NCBI RefSeq assembly: GCF_000410875.1
Contig: NZ_AROI01000016.1
Location: 62,001-126,000 of the forward strand
Length of the DNA: 64,000 bases
From: Halopseudomonas pelagia CL-AP6
Lineage (GTDB): Bacteria; Pseudomonadota; Gammaproteobacteria; Pseudomonadales; Pseudomonadaceae
Direction of reading: 5' to 3'
The translations under genes and the position numbers were made by a program. The notes beneath the pieces are model-generated. The model did not search any database. It worked only from the letters and a program-made list of their open reading frames with translations, and had not been told where the DNA came from. Position 1 is the stretch's first letter, and each line of letters starts with the position of its first letter. This document shows, piece by piece, positions 1 through 11,190 of this stretch.

Positions 1-141
1 CCTTGGCAGAATCAACGGGACTTATTCTCCGGAGACATAGATCAGGTGATCGCCATTCTCCACAAAACCCATCCCGAAGGGTCGCAAAACCGGGCTAATG
101 TATCCTGATGTGACATTTTTGGCAAACCAGGCGACATTCTT

Positions 142-1578
142 TTATAGCAGAAACAAGGTCGCCAACCCGAGAAAAATAAAGAACCCACCGCTATCGGTGA
201 TCGCCGTGATCAATACACTCGAACCCAGCGCAGGGTCGCGCCCTAGACGCATTCGCGCCAGGGGAATGACCACCCCCATCAATGCCGCAAGCAACATATT
301 CAGCACCATCGCAGCCATCAGTACGATGGATAACGGAACATTGCCATAAAGCAGATAGGCGGTCCCTGCCAACACTACCCCCCAAAACCCACCATTGATA
401 AGCGCTACGCTGGCTTCTTTGCGAATCAGCCTGCGCGCATGGGCTACCTGCACCTGACCCGTGGCAACGCCACGCACGATCATGGTAATGGTCTGGTTAC
501 CCGAGTTACCGCCAATACCTGCGACGATAGGCATCAGTGCAGCAAGGGCGACCAGTTGCTCTATCGAGTTTTCAAACAGACCAATCACCCTTGAGGCCAG
601 CAGCGCCGTGCACAAGTTGATCGCCAGCCAGGCCCAGCGGTTACGCACCGACTTCCAAACCGAGGCGAAAATGTCCTCCTCTTCGCGTAGACCTGCGGCG
701 CTAAGCACTTCTGCCTCATTTTCCTCACGGATATAGTCCAGCATTTCATCGATGGTTAAACGCCCCTTCAATTGGCCACGCTTATCCACTACCGGCGCTG
801 ATACCAAGTCATAGCGCTCAAAGGCCTGCACGGCATCCTGCGCGTCATCCTCGGGCGCAAATATTACCGGCGCTGTCGACATCACATCCGCCACAAGTTC
901 GTCAGGCGAACTGACCAATAGCTTCTTGACCGGCAGCACGCCTTTCAAAAGACCGTCATAGTCCACAACGAAAAGCTTGTCAGTGTGATCCGGCAACATT
1001 TCAAAGCGACGCAGGTAACGGCTTACGACTTCTAAGGTGACATCATCGCGGATGGTCACCATATCGAAATCCATCAACGCGCCTACCTGATCTTCATCGT
1101 AGGACAAGGCTGACTTTAGGCGCTCGCGCTGCTGCGCATCGAGCGTATCCATTAACTCACGGACCACGTCACGCGGCAGATCTGGCGCCAGGTCAGCCAG
1201 CTCATCGGCATCCAGACTGGTGGCCGCAGCCATAATCTCCTGATTATTCATATCCGCGATCAAGGTTTCGCGGACCGCATCGGAAACTTCCAGCAGGATG
1301 TCGCCATCTTGCTCGGCCCGGATCAGTTGCCAGACCGCCAGCCGCTCCTCCAACGGCAATGATTCGAGAATGAAGGCAACGTCGGCGGGATGCAGCTCCT
1401 CCAGCTTGCGCTGCAGCTCAAGCAGACTCTGCTTAACGGCTAGCCCTTCAACAGACTCACGCGCGCCGCTACCCGCCGGAACCAGCACCTCGACAAGAGG
1501 ATGCTGGTGTAGCAAAGACAGCACTTGATCCAGGCGATCCTGGAGGCTTTCGGGGGATTTTCTGTTGGGTAGTGGCAT
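142..1578 (-). CDS. mgtE: Magnesium transporter MgtE
   Basis: Inner-membrane Mg2+ channel/transporter of the MgtE family, 478 aa, which is the usual length. The order of parts is typical: an N-terminal superhelical MgtE_N domain (about residues 40-140) rich in Leu/Glu/Asp, a CBS-domain pair (about 150-275), a long connecting helix, and a C-terminal membrane region with five hydrophobic segments (about 300-478). That region contains the conserved Pro/Gly-rich ALMPIVAGIGGN stretch near the pore. In the family the cytosolic N and CBS domains sense Mg2+ and close the pore. The gene stands alone, left of the tRNA-Arg terminator and read in the same direction. It ends 141 bases from the window edge; I see no convincing gene in those 141 bases. 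Confidence 0.95.
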   Translation of the reverse strand: MPLPNRKSPESLQDRLDQVLSLLHQHPLVEVLVPAGSGARESVEGLAVKQSLLELQRKLEELHPADVAFILESLPLEERLAVWQLIRAEQDGDILLEVSDAVRETLIADMNNQEIMAAATSLDADELADLAPDLPRDVVRELMDTLDAQQRERLKSALSYDEDQVGALMDFDMVTIRDDVTLEVVSRYLRRFEMLPDHTDKLFVVDYDGLLKGVLPVKKLLVSSPDELVADVMSTAPVIFAPEDDAQDAVQAFERYDLVSAPVVDKRGQLKGRLTIDEMLDYIREENEAEVLSAAGLREEEDIFASVWKSVRNRWAWLAINLCTALLASRVIGLFENSIEQLVALAALMPIVAGIGGNSGNQTITMIVRGVATGQVQVAHARRLIRKEASVALINGGFWGVVLAGTAYLLYGNVPLSIVLMAAMVLNMLLAALMGVVIPLARMRLGRDPALGSSVLITAITDSGGFFIFLGLATLFLL

Positions 1579-1730
1579 GACTGACGGTCCATGAAAAAGC
1601 CTGTAGCGGAGCCGAACTGACGTTCAGCCTGGACAAAACGGCCGAATATCGACGCATGAGGACGTTGCGCTTTCAATTCAGCCTAGCAGCTTGGTCTTCC
1701 AGCAGCACCGGCGCAACTGGAATTGCGCGC

Positions 1731-1762
1731 AAAAAAAAACCCACTGAATAATCAATGGGTTT
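1731..1762 (-). terminator. Rho-independent terminator of tRNA-Arg
   Basis: On the minus strand an AAACCCA/TGGGTTT stem with a 12-base loop is followed by a run of nine T. It lies a few bases past the CCA end of the tRNA-Arg gene. Confidence 0.8.
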
Positions 1763-1768
1763 CTTAAG

Positions 1769-1845
1769 TGGTGCACTCGGGAGGATTCGAACCTCCGACC
1801 GCTCGGTTCGTAGCCGAGTACTCTATCCAGCTGAGCTACGAGTGC
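1769..1845 (-). tRNA. tRNA-Arg (anticodon ACG)
   Basis: The minus strand folds into a full cloverleaf. The acceptor stem is GCACTCG/CGAGTGC, the D-arm contains AGCTCAGCTGGATAGAG, the anticodon stem CTCGG/CCGAG encloses loop CTACGAA (anticodon ACG, read as ICG), and the T-loop is TTCGAAT. The discriminator A is followed by an encoded CCA at 1769-1771. Confidence 0.97.
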
Positions 1846-1954
1846 ATCGTGGGGCGTATTATAGGGATTGAAACTTAGCTGTCAAACGCTTTTTTCCTTT
1901 TGATTCAGAAACTAACGCTTAACCAAACCTCCCACAAACCCTATAACACAAAAA

Positions 1955-2045
1955 TGGCGGAGAGGGCGGGATTCGAACCCGCGATACCCTTTTGAGATAT
2001 ACTCCCTTAGCAGGGGAGCGCCTTCAGCCACTCGGCCACCTCTCC
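1955..2045 (-). tRNA. tRNA-Ser (anticodon GCT)
   Basis: This is a class II tRNA of 91 nt with a long variable arm. The acceptor stem is GGAGAGG paired with CCTCTCC allowing for the usual end bases. The anticodon stem CTCCC/GGGAG encloses loop CTGCTAA (anticodon GCT), the T-loop is TTCGAAT, and CCA is encoded at 1955-1957. It lies between csrA and tRNA-Arg in the same direction, as in other Pseudomonas. Confidence 0.97.
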
Positions 2046-2105
2046 GTAACACGCGCAAAATAGTACCTGCGCGCATTGCTTAATGCAATGAAAAACTTAA
2101 CAAAA

Positions 2106-2291
2106 TTAACTATTTGGTTCTTCATCCTTTTCCTTCTGGATGCGCTGGTAAATTTCTTCACGGTGAACAGCCACTTCTTTGGGGGCATTAACCCCAATTC
2201 GTACCTGATTACCTTTCACGCCTAGTACGGTTACGGTGACTTCGTCACCCACCATCAGGGTCTCACCAACCCGTCGAGTCAAAATAAGCAT
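2106..2291 (-). CDS. csrA: Carbon storage regulator CsrA/RsmA
   Basis: RNA-binding post-transcriptional regulator of 61 aa, called RsmA in Pseudomonas. It binds GGA-containing hairpins in mRNA leaders and is titrated by small RNAs of the RsmY/Z type. The N-terminus [11 protein letters not shown] and the central [14 protein letters not shown] stretch are the family signature. The RNA-contacting Leu4 and Arg44 region ([12 protein letters not shown]) is intact. The start has AAGGAG seven bases upstream. It lies downstream of lysC and upstream of two tRNA genes, the usual Pseudomonas neighbourhood. Confidence 0.97.
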   Translation of the reverse strand: MLILTRRVGETLMVGDEVTVTVLGVKGNQVRIGVNAPKEVAVHREEIYQRIQKEKDEEPNS

Positions 2292-2519
2292 TCCATTTCT
2301 CCTTGCTCATGATCAGGACACAGCAGTCTGCAAAAAAGCCGGCTTGTTGTCTGTCAGCACCTCGCTGCGCTTACACATTGACAACAGGAACGAACAACTC
2401 GTTCGCTGAAAACCTGTTGCACGCTGTATCAAACACATCGCAGAGCGCTGCACAGAAGGGCACGACAGCCAGAAACCGTGCCCAAAAGCTGCGCTAACAA
2501 TCCACCCAGCCCATAACCC

Positions 2520-3761
2520 TTACAAGTGATCTTCGGTAGCGGAGTCACCGTCCAACCCAAAAGCGGTGTGCAACCCACGAACGGCCAACTCAAGATATTT
2601 TTCATCAATCACCACGGAAATCTTTATTTCGGACGTGGAAATCATCTGGATATTGATGCCGTCGTCAGAAAGCGCCTCGAACATCTTACTCGCCACGCCT
2701 GCATGCGAACGCATGCCCACGCCAACAATCGAGACCTTGGCGATCTTGCTGTCACCAGCGACTTCGCGTGCGCCAATATTCTCCGCCACCTGGCGCAAAA
2801 TATCTTCGGCCTTGCGAAAGTCATTGCGATGCACGGTAAAAGTGAAGTCCGTGGTGTTATCGCGAGACACGTTCTGCACGATCATGTCCACTTCGATATT
2901 ACCCGCGCTGATCGGGCCAAGTATTTTGAAAGCCACGCCGGGGGTGTCCGGAACACCACGGATAGTCAGTTTGGCTTCATCACGGTTGAAGGCAATGCCG
3001 GAAATAACGGGTTGTTCCATTGAAGCACCTTCCTCGAGGGTAATCAGGGTCCCGGGACCTTCCTTGAAACTGTGCAGAACCCGCAACGGCACGTTATATT
3101 TGCCAGCGAATTCAACTGCTCGTATCTGCAACACCTTGCTGCCCAGGCTGGCCATTTCGAGCATTTCCTCGAAAGTGATCTTGTCCAGCCGCCGCGCGCT
3201 CTCAACCACCCGCGGGTCGGTGGTATAGACGCCATCCACATCCGTATAAATCTGGCACTCATCAGCCTTCAGCGCCGCAGCCAGAGCGACACCAGTGGTG
3301 TCGGAGCCACCACGCCCCAGGGTAGTGATATTGCCCTGCTCATCCACCCCCTGAAAGCCAGCCACGATAACCACCTTGCCGGCCGTTAGTTCGGCGCGAA
3401 TGTTAGCATCATCGATATGCTGGATACGCGCCTTGTTATGTGCGCTGTCGGTGACAATCCGAACCTGCGAGCCGGTATAGGACACCGCTGGCACGTCGAT
3501 GGCCTTGAGCGCCATCGCCAACAGGCCAATGGTCACCTGCTCGCCGGTAGACAGAATCACGTCCATTTCACGTGCATCCGGCTCGCCCTGCACCTGCTTG
3601 GCCAGCTCGATCAGGCGATTGGTCTCGCCGCTCATCGCCGAGACCACCACGACCAGGTCAGTACCACACGCTCGGAAGCCCTTGATCTTTTCCGCGACCT
3701 GGCAGATGCGTTCCACACTGCCGACCGAGGTACCACCAAACTTCTGGACAATAAGTGCCAT
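2520..3761 (-). CDS. lysC: Aspartate kinase
   Basis: Cytosolic aspartokinase of 413 aa that phosphorylates L-aspartate, the first step to lysine, threonine and methionine. The N-terminal amino-acid-kinase domain opens with KFGGTSVGS (residues 7-15). It continues with the TGEQVT and GRGGSDTT substrate and ATP motifs. Two ACT regulatory domains occupy about residues 265-413, where lysine and threonine normally act as feedback inhibitors. Length and domain order match the monofunctional class found in Pseudomonas. It is preceded at 77 bp by alaS and followed by csrA. Confidence 0.96.
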   Translation of the reverse strand: MALIVQKFGGTSVGSVERICQVAEKIKGFRACGTDLVVVVSAMSGETNRLIELAKQVQGEPDAREMDVILSTGEQVTIGLLAMALKAIDVPAVSYTGSQVRIVTDSAHNKARIQHIDDANIRAELTAGKVVIVAGFQGVDEQGNITTLGRGGSDTTGVALAAALKADECQIYTDVDGVYTTDPRVVESARRLDKITFEEMLEMASLGSKVLQIRAVEFAGKYNVPLRVLHSFKEGPGTLITLEEGASMEQPVISGIAFNRDEAKLTIRGVPDTPGVAFKILGPISAGNIEVDMIVQNVSRDNTTDFTFTVHRNDFRKAEDILRQVAENIGAREVAGDSKIAKVSIVGVGMRSHAGVASKMFEALSDDGINIQMISTSEIKISVVIDEKYLELAVRGLHTAFGLDGDSATEDHL

Positions 3762-3838
3762 CTTGTTGCACTAACCCCCGTTGAGAAATCGGTTTAACCG
3801 ACTGTTCCTTCAGTCATCCTTAGGGATGCCTGCCTGTG

Positions 3839-6460
3839 TTACTGCTGTTGCAACCAACTCAGCGCATCCGCCAGCGCGACATCCAAAGCCGCCGGATCGG
3901 TGCCGCCGCCTTGTGCCATATCGGGTCTACCACCGCCTTTTCCACCTACGGCCGCTGCCGTATTGCGAATCAGGTCGCCGGCCTTCACGCGGCTGGTCAG
4001 GTCTTTGGTCACTCCGGCGACCAGCACGACCTTGCCATCCAGCTCCCCACCCAACAGCACCACTGCCGAACCCAGTTTATTTTTTAACTGATCCATCAGC
4101 GCCAGCAGCGATTTTCCGTCCTGGCCATCCAGACGTTTAATCAGCACCGGCAAATCGCCTGCCTGCTGAACTTCAGAGGCCAGGTCGGAGCCAGCGGCGC
4201 TGGCTGCCTTGGCCTTGGCCTGCTCCAGATCCTTTTCCAACTGGCGATTGCGCTCCAGTATTGCCGTCAGCTTGTCAAGCAAGGTTTCGCGGCTACCCTT
4301 GACCAGCTGAGCTGCCTGGCGCAACTGATCCTCCGCGGCCAACATGTACTCGATAGCACCCTGCCCGGTTACCGCCTCAATACGACGCACGCCGGAGGCA
4401 ATGCCACCCTCGCTAGTGATCTTGAAAAGACCAATATCACCCGTGCGGGAGACGTGGGTGCCGCCGCACAGTTCCACCGAGAAGCCATCACCCATGGTCA
4501 ATACGCGAACTTCATCGCCGTATTTTTCACCAAAGAGCGCCATGGCGCCCTTACGCTTGGCGGTCTCGATATCAGTCACTTCTATAGCCACTGGCGTGTT
4601 GAGGCGAACCTGCTCATTCACCAGCTCTTCCAGTTGACGCAATTGCTCGGGCTTGATCGCTTCAAAATGGCTGAAATCAAAGCGCAAACGCTGGCTGTCC
4701 ACCAGCGAACCTTTCTGGCTGACATGCTCACCGAGCACTTGGCGCAGCGCCGCATGTAGCAGGTGCGTCGCGGAATGATTGAGTTTGGTGGCCTGACGCA
4801 CAACGGCATCGACCACCGCCTTGATACTGGCGCCTTTACTCAGACTACCCCGCACTACTACACCCTGATGCAAATGCGCCCCACCGGCCTTGGTGGTATC
4901 GCGTACATCAAAGCGCACACCGGCACTTTCCAGATAGCCGTTATCGCCAACCTGCCCACCCGACTCGGCATAGAACGGCGTCTGATCCAACACCACCACG
5001 CCAGTCTCACCATCGTTGAGCTTGTCCACCTCTTGGCCATCGCGCAGCAGCGCGACAATCGTGCCCGAGCCGGATGTGCCTTCATAGCCCTGAAAACGGG
5101 TCTGCACATCGATTTTCAATAGGCCGTTATAGTCGATCCCGAATTGGCTGGCGGACCGGGCGCGCTCACGCTGAGCATCCATCGCCCGCTCAAAACCGCC
5201 TTCATCGATACTCAACTCGCGCTCGCGGGCGATGTCTGCGGTCAGGTCCATCGGGAAGCCATAAGTGTCGTACAGCTTGAACACCACTTCTCCGGGTATC
5301 TCCGTACCTTTCAGGCCCGCCAGATCCTGCTCCAGAATCTTCAGACCCTGCTCCAGGGTCTTGGCAAATTGTTCTTCTTCACCCTTGAGCACACGCTCGA
5401 TATGCGCCTGCTGGGTTTTCAGCTCAGGGAAGGCTTCGCCCATCTCGGCGACCAGTGCGGCAACGATCTTGTAGAAGAACACCCCCTGGGCACCCAGCTT
5501 GTTGCCGTGACGGCAAGCGCGGCGGATGATCCGGCGCAGCACATAGCCACGCCCCTCGTTAGACGGCAGCACACCATCAGCAATCAAAAAGCTGCAGGAG
5601 CGGATATGGTCAGCCACCACCTTTAGCGAGGCGGCGGCGTCCTGCTCGCAGCCAATGGCTTTGGCAGAAGCGGCCAGCAGGCTCTGAAACAGGTCAATTT
5701 CGTAGTTGGCATGCACATGCTGCATGACTGCGCTGATGCGTTCCAGACCCATGCCGGTATCCACGCTGGGCGCGGGCAGCGGATGCATAACCCCGTCGGC
5801 GGTGCGGTTGAACTGCATGAACACGTTATTCCAGATCTCAATATAACGGTCACCGTCTTCCTCCGGACTGCCCGGCGGGCCACCCCAGATATCGGCGCCG
5901 TGATCATAGAAGATTTCGGTGCAAGGCCCGCAAGGCCCAGTGTCACCCATCGCCCAGAAATTGTCCGAGGCATAGGGCGCGCCTTTATTGTCACCAATAC
6001 GCACCATATGCGCTTCAGGCACACCGACTTCCTGGGTCCAGATGTCGTAGGCTTCATCGTCAGAAGCGTAGACGGTGACCCAGAGCTTGTCCTTGGGCAG
6101 GTTTAACCACTGTTCTGAGGTCAGGAACTCCCAGGCATACAGGATCGCATCACGCTTGAAATAATCGCCGAAGCTGAAATTGCCCAGCATTTCGAAGAAG
6201 GTATGGTGACGCGCGGTGTAACCAACGTTTTCCAGGTCATTGTGCTTGCCGCCGGCGCGCACGCATTTTTGGCTGCTGGTGGCGCGGGTATAGGTGCGCT
6301 TTTCCAGGCCCAGAAAGCAGTCCTTGAACTGGTTCATACCTGCATTAGTAAACAGCAGGGTCGGGTCGTTCTCCGGAATCAACGAACTGGAGGCGACACG
6401 GGTGTGCCCTTTCTGCTCGAAAAAGTGGAGGAAGGCTTCACGGATCTCTGCGCTTTTCAT
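3839..6460 (-). CDS. alaS: Alanine--tRNA ligase
   Basis: Class II aminoacyl-tRNA synthetase of 873 aa that charges tRNA-Ala. The N-terminal catalytic domain starts [20 protein letters not shown] and contains the motif-2 region around [10 protein letters not shown]. The editing domain carries the zinc/hydrolytic pairs HSATHLLH (about residue 561) and CGGTH (about 665) that clear mischarged Ser and Gly. A C-terminal oligomerisation (C-Ala) domain follows, ending in the [11 protein letters not shown] signature. Nothing is missing. The upstream neighbour on the same strand is aruG at 139 bp. Confidence 0.97.
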   Translation of the reverse strand: MKSAEIREAFLHFFEQKGHTRVASSSLIPENDPTLLFTNAGMNQFKDCFLGLEKRTYTRATSSQKCVRAGGKHNDLENVGYTARHHTFFEMLGNFSFGDYFKRDAILYAWEFLTSEQWLNLPKDKLWVTVYASDDEAYDIWTQEVGVPEAHMVRIGDNKGAPYASDNFWAMGDTGPCGPCTEIFYDHGADIWGGPPGSPEEDGDRYIEIWNNVFMQFNRTADGVMHPLPAPSVDTGMGLERISAVMQHVHANYEIDLFQSLLAASAKAIGCEQDAAASLKVVADHIRSCSFLIADGVLPSNEGRGYVLRRIIRRACRHGNKLGAQGVFFYKIVAALVAEMGEAFPELKTQQAHIERVLKGEEEQFAKTLEQGLKILEQDLAGLKGTEIPGEVVFKLYDTYGFPMDLTADIARERELSIDEGGFERAMDAQRERARSASQFGIDYNGLLKIDVQTRFQGYEGTSGSGTIVALLRDGQEVDKLNDGETGVVVLDQTPFYAESGGQVGDNGYLESAGVRFDVRDTTKAGGAHLHQGVVVRGSLSKGASIKAVVDAVVRQATKLNHSATHLLHAALRQVLGEHVSQKGSLVDSQRLRFDFSHFEAIKPEQLRQLEELVNEQVRLNTPVAIEVTDIETAKRKGAMALFGEKYGDEVRVLTMGDGFSVELCGGTHVSRTGDIGLFKITSEGGIASGVRRIEAVTGQGAIEYMLAAEDQLRQAAQLVKGSRETLLDKLTAILERNRQLEKDLEQAKAKAASAAGSDLASEVQQAGDLPVLIKRLDGQDGKSLLALMDQLKNKLGSAVVLLGGELDGKVVLVAGVTKDLTSRVKAGDLIRNTAAAVGGKGGGRPDMAQGGGTDPAALDVALADALSWLQQQ

Positions 6461-6599
6461 AGGTCCCTTACCAGAATCGGGTGTGCTTGCGCTAGATGGC
6501 GCAGGCGGAATCAGGGACGCATTATATAGGCATCAGCGCCGCACATGCATCATGCGCACGGCTTAATCTCTCTATTGCCGCCATAGTCAGAGCGCCAAC

Positions 6600-7646
6600 T
6601 CAGACGCCGTAAGGGTCGGGCAGATGAGCTGACTCACGCCCGACCAGCGATACCGCACGTACCAGGGTGCCGGCACGGAGTCGCAAACGCTCTGCCGCCT
6701 CTGGTGCAACGACCAGGGTGCCGGCAGCGACCCGTGCCGGGGTACTGATGATCCGGCAGTCAGGGCGGCTACGATTGTGCACCAAGTAAGATGTCGCCTC
6801 ATCGCCCGGGGTACCAATCGACAGCAATAGCAACTGACTGTCGCGCACCGCGCGAATCTGTGCCAAGGGTGCCTCCAGAGTAGCGCCGCCGTCGAAGATA
6901 TCGATATAACCTTGATAGGTCATACCCTCTTCTTTAAGCATGGCCAGACCCGGCTCGGAGTCTGGATGCACTTTACCAATCGCATCGCGCGCGGCCTGAC
7001 TGAGAAAACAGGCGTACAGCGGAAAGCGCGGCATCATCTCGGCAATAAACGCCTTGTTGCCGATACCGGTCAGATAGTCTGCCTGGGCGAAATCCATTTT
7101 AAAGAAATGCTGACCCAGGCTGTCCCAGAAAGCCGACCGGCCCACTGCATCCGACAAGCCGCGCATTTCAACGATCACCTGTTCAGAAAAATGCGCTGCA
7201 TACTCGGCCATAAACAGAAAGCGCGCCTTGGAAATAAGCCTGCCTTTTTCGCTCTGCCGATGTTCGGCCGGCAGATACAGCGAGCATAATGCGGTGGCCG
7301 CAGTCAGGTCATTGACCAGAAAGAGCGTTGGATGCTGCTGATAAACACCCAATTCGCGACTGGCCGTCACCGTCAGGCCCATGCGATAGCTGTACCAGGG
7401 TTCGCGCATGCCCGCCGCTGCCAGCATGCCGCTGGTGCCTATTATCTGGCCGCCCTGATCCTCGAGTACAAACAGATAATCCGCATCGGCTTGTTCGACC
7501 TGACCGAGAAAGCTGCGCTCCACTGTCTGTAGACGTCTGGCCAAACGCTCTTCACTGGCTGGAAGGGTCGTCAGGCCAGAGCCGGCATTGGCGGCCATCT
7601 GCATGAGCACCTGAAGGTCTGTCTGTCGCGCGCTGCGCACTAGCAT
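6600..7646 (-). CDS. aruG: Arginine N-succinyltransferase, beta subunit
   Basis: Second subunit of the heteromeric arginine/ornithine N-succinyltransferase, the first step of the arginine succinyltransferase (AST) catabolic pathway; 348 aa. It is clearly paralogous to the upstream aruF: both share the N-terminal VRxxxxxDLxxLxxMA/LA pattern, a YFVxED/YLFVLED segment, a GTSGM-like loop and the FDGGxxxxA stretch (here about residue 252, IFDGGATLEAP). The start ATG lies one base after the aruF stop, with AGGGGGG upstream, so translation is probably coupled. Downstream one expects aruD, but the next gene is alaS. Confidence 0.92.
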   Translation of the reverse strand: MLVRSARQTDLQVLMQMAANAGSGLTTLPASEERLARRLQTVERSFLGQVEQADADYLFVLEDQGGQIIGTSGMLAAAGMREPWYSYRMGLTVTASRELGVYQQHPTLFLVNDLTAATALCSLYLPAEHRQSEKGRLISKARFLFMAEYAAHFSEQVIVEMRGLSDAVGRSAFWDSLGQHFFKMDFAQADYLTGIGNKAFIAEMMPRFPLYACFLSQAARDAIGKVHPDSEPGLAMLKEEGMTYQGYIDIFDGGATLEAPLAQIRAVRDSQLLLLSIGTPGDEATSYLVHNRSRPDCRIISTPARVAAGTLVVAPEAAERLRLRAGTLVRAVSLVGRESAHLPDPYGV

Positions 7647-7647
7647 G

Positions 7648-8667
7648 CTAAGCCCCCCTTACCAGGCGCAGACGATCGCCATTGCCGACCTGCAGCAAAT
7701 CAGCATCGTGTTGAGACAACACCAGCGTCTCATTCTGCCTCCAGGCCAGATCCAGGCAGGCGGCACGGAAGCCACCGATGCGTTGATTTGCCACCAGCCA
7801 ACTGCCCGTCGCTGCACCGGGAGAACCTATTTCGACCTCAACCAACTGGCTATCGCGGGCGCTGTGCAGCTCTCCAGTACGGGCATGGACTACAGGCCCC
7901 CCGTCAAATATATCCACATAGTTATCGGTCTCGAAGCCTTCGCGCATCAGCACATCAAAAATAGCCTGGGCGGACGGATGCACCTGGCCGATCACTTCCT
8001 GCGCGGCATCGGAAAGCATTGGCACATAAATCGGGTAGCCTGGCATCAACTCGGCAAGAAAGCTGCGTCCACGGCTGCTGCCGATCTGTTCCGCCTCACT
8101 GTAACTGACCGCGAAGAAATGCCGACCCAGCGCATCCCAGAAAGGCGCATTACCCTCCTCATCGCTGACGCCGACTATTTCTACCGAAGTGGATTCGGCG
8201 AAGCGCTGCGGGTGATTGGCCATAAACAAAAGCCGACCCCGCGCATTGAGCTCAATCCAGGCCGCTTGCTGGAAGGCAGGCTCCATATAGAAGCCGGCCA
8301 GCAAGCTGTGCCCGGTGAGGTCGTGGCAAAGTGAAAGTACGTGAATACGGTTGTGCAGGCCCAGCTCTCGCGAGGCATGTACAAACATTTCATTGCGAAA
8401 GGCATAGAAGGGCTCGGTAAAGCCTGCAGAGGCGATGATACTACTGCAACCTGCCAATTGGCCGGTCTGAGTATCTTCCATGACGAAAAAATAGCGTTCT
8501 TCGCCGCTGAAGCTGACGTCTTCGGCCATGGACGCTTCCGACACTTCGATGATATTAGCTAACCGCGCCGTATCAGCTGGCAACGCCGTCACGCCGACCG
8601 GGCTGGCGGCAGCCAGGCGTTCGATTTCAGGCAGATCAGTCATTCTGCTCAGGCGTTGAACCAGCAT
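7648..8667 (-). CDS. aruF: Arginine N-succinyltransferase, alpha subunit
   Basis: Alpha subunit of arginine/ornithine N-succinyltransferase (AstA superfamily), 339 aa. With AruG it forms the enzyme that transfers succinyl from succinyl-CoA to the alpha-amino group of arginine. Visible family features are YFFVMEDTQTGQLAGCS near residue 58 and the YVDIFDGGPVVHA stretch near 246. It starts 19 bp after the aruC stop and abuts aruG, giving the order aruC-aruF-aruG as in P. aeruginosa. Regulation by ArgR is expected from the adjacent argR gene; I did not identify the operator by eye. Confidence 0.92.
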   Translation of the reverse strand: MLVQRLSRMTDLPEIERLAAASPVGVTALPADTARLANIIEVSEASMAEDVSFSGEERYFFVMEDTQTGQLAGCSSIIASAGFTEPFYAFRNEMFVHASRELGLHNRIHVLSLCHDLTGHSLLAGFYMEPAFQQAAWIELNARGRLLFMANHPQRFAESTSVEIVGVSDEEGNAPFWDALGRHFFAVSYSEAEQIGSSRGRSFLAELMPGYPIYVPMLSDAAQEVIGQVHPSAQAIFDVLMREGFETDNYVDIFDGGPVVHARTGELHSARDSQLVEVEIGSPGAATGSWLVANQRIGGFRAACLDLAWRQNETLVLSQHDADLLQVGNGDRLRLVRGA

Positions 8668-8686
8668 CTAGGTGTTCTCCGACAAT

Positions 8687-9940
<1,254 letters not shown>

Positions 9941-9983
9941 TTACTTACTGTATTAGTGCCTGTATCAATAGTACTCAGGTCTT

Positions 9984-10979
9984 TTAACTTTCCACTTTCG
10001 CACCGGTATCCACCGCCTGCTGCGCGCGGCGCTGATTGCGGTCTTCCCTGGGCGTGATACCGAAACAGTTTCGATAGGCACTGGAAAAGTGCGGCCCCGA
10101 GGAAAACCCGCAAGACAAACCGATTTGGATAATCGACTTGCTGGTCTGTAGCAACATCTGTCGCGCGCGATTCAGCCGCAACTCCAGATAGTACTGTGAC
10201 GGTACGCTATTGAGATATTGCTTGAAAATACGCTCCAACTGGCGCCGAGAAACGCAAACATGCCGGGCGATCTCGTCCGTAGTCAGCGGCTCCTCAATAT
10301 TCGACTCCATCAATATCACCGCCTGAGTCAACTTGGGATGCGTACTGCCCAGACGATTGCGCAGAGGTACGCGCTGTTTCTCGCTGCCATCGCGCAGCCG
10401 CTCGACAATCAGATCCTCGGCGACCAGCGCCGCCAGATCTTGATCCTGCTCCTCGGCCAGTATGCTGAGAAACAGGTCCAGCGTGGCCTGACCACCACTA
10501 CTGGTCAGTTTGCCTCGATCACTCTCAAATAACTCATTGCCGGCAATAACGCTGGGGAAGCGTTCGCGAAATTCATCAATCAGCCGCCAATGCACCGCGC
10601 AGCGGTGCTCATCTAACAATCCGGTCATGGCTAACGGAAAAATGCCACCTTCCAGCCCCCCCAACACCACGCCTTCACGCGCCAGGGTCCGACATTGGTG
10701 GGTAAGTCCGGTGCTGAGGATGTCCGGCAGGTTCGCAGGATCGGCCACCAGCCACAAACGCGCGTAACCGCGCAGCTGTTGTGGGAGCAGCCTGGCCGGC
10801 AATTGCCAACCCTCCGGACTGCTCAGCGGTTGCTCGTTCAAGGTGAAGCAGTCAGCCTGATATAGCTCGGTTTCCGCCATCCTGTTGGCGGAGCGCAAGA
10901 CAGACAGCGCTGGCATGACGGCACCCGGATGAGTACCCGGCCACAGCAGAAAGGCCACTCGCCGCAGCTCACCCGCCAT
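9984..10979 (-). CDS. argR: Arginine-responsive transcriptional regulator ArgR (AraC/XylS family)
   Basis: Pseudomonas-type ArgR, unrelated to E. coli ArgR. An N-terminal DJ-1/PfpI-like (GATase1-like) sensor domain (VAFLLWPGTHPG onward) is fused to a C-terminal AraC-type double helix-turn-helix (about the last 95 residues: TTDEIARHVCVSRRQLERIFK ... IIQIGLSCGFSSGPHFSSAYR). In the family it activates arginine catabolism and transport and represses biosynthesis in response to arginine. I chose ATG 10979 because it leaves about seven residues before the conserved hydrophobic strand, as in the P. aeruginosa protein; ATG 11000 and TTG 11009 are in-frame alternatives. It is directly upstream of aruCFG. 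Confidence 0.88.
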   Translation of the reverse strand: MAGELRRVAFLLWPGTHPGAVMPALSVLRSANRMAETELYQADCFTLNEQPLSSPEGWQLPARLLPQQLRGYARLWLVADPANLPDILSTGLTHQCRTLAREGVVLGGLEGGIFPLAMTGLLDEHRCAVHWRLIDEFRERFPSVIAGNELFESDRGKLTSSGGQATLDLFLSILAEEQDQDLAALVAEDLIVERLRDGSEKQRVPLRNRLGSTHPKLTQAVILMESNIEEPLTTDEIARHVCVSRRQLERIFKQYLNSVPSQYYLELRLNRARQMLLQTSKSIIQIGLSCGFSSGPHFSSAYRNCFGITPREDRNQRRAQQAVDTGAKVES

Positions 10980-11125
10980 GCACTGACCCGCAATCGCCAT
11001 GCCAACCAAACATGATCCGCTTCAGTCCCGATTTTGCAAAAATGCATTGTGCCACAAGCGATGAGGACTGGCATCGGTGTCTACTACAAAAGCATTAAAC
11101 CAAGCGCTAACGATCTACCGGCCAA

Positions 11126-11157
11126 AAAAAACGCACTGCCTTAGCAATGCGTTTTTT
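11126..11157 (-). terminator. Terminator after the thiolase gene
   Basis: A hairpin AACGCA(t/c)TGC ... GCA(g/a)TGCGTT is flanked by A and T runs on both sides, so it could work in either direction. It lies about 35 bp after the thiolase stop and near the 5' side of argR. Confidence 0.7.
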
Positions 11158-11190
11158 CATCAGTACTACTACATCAGCATTAAAGGATGC

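Noticed and set aside
30-141. Minus-strand open stretch downstream of mgtE reading FGMGFVENGDHLIYVSGE
   Set aside because: It continues the mgtE frame after its stop and has no start codon with a ribosome site. The mgtE end matches the normal family length, so it is probably chance.
2526-3228. Overlapping plus-strand frames of 165 and 220 codons
   Set aside because: They lie within lysC on the other strand and look like its complement; the composition is unlike real proteins.
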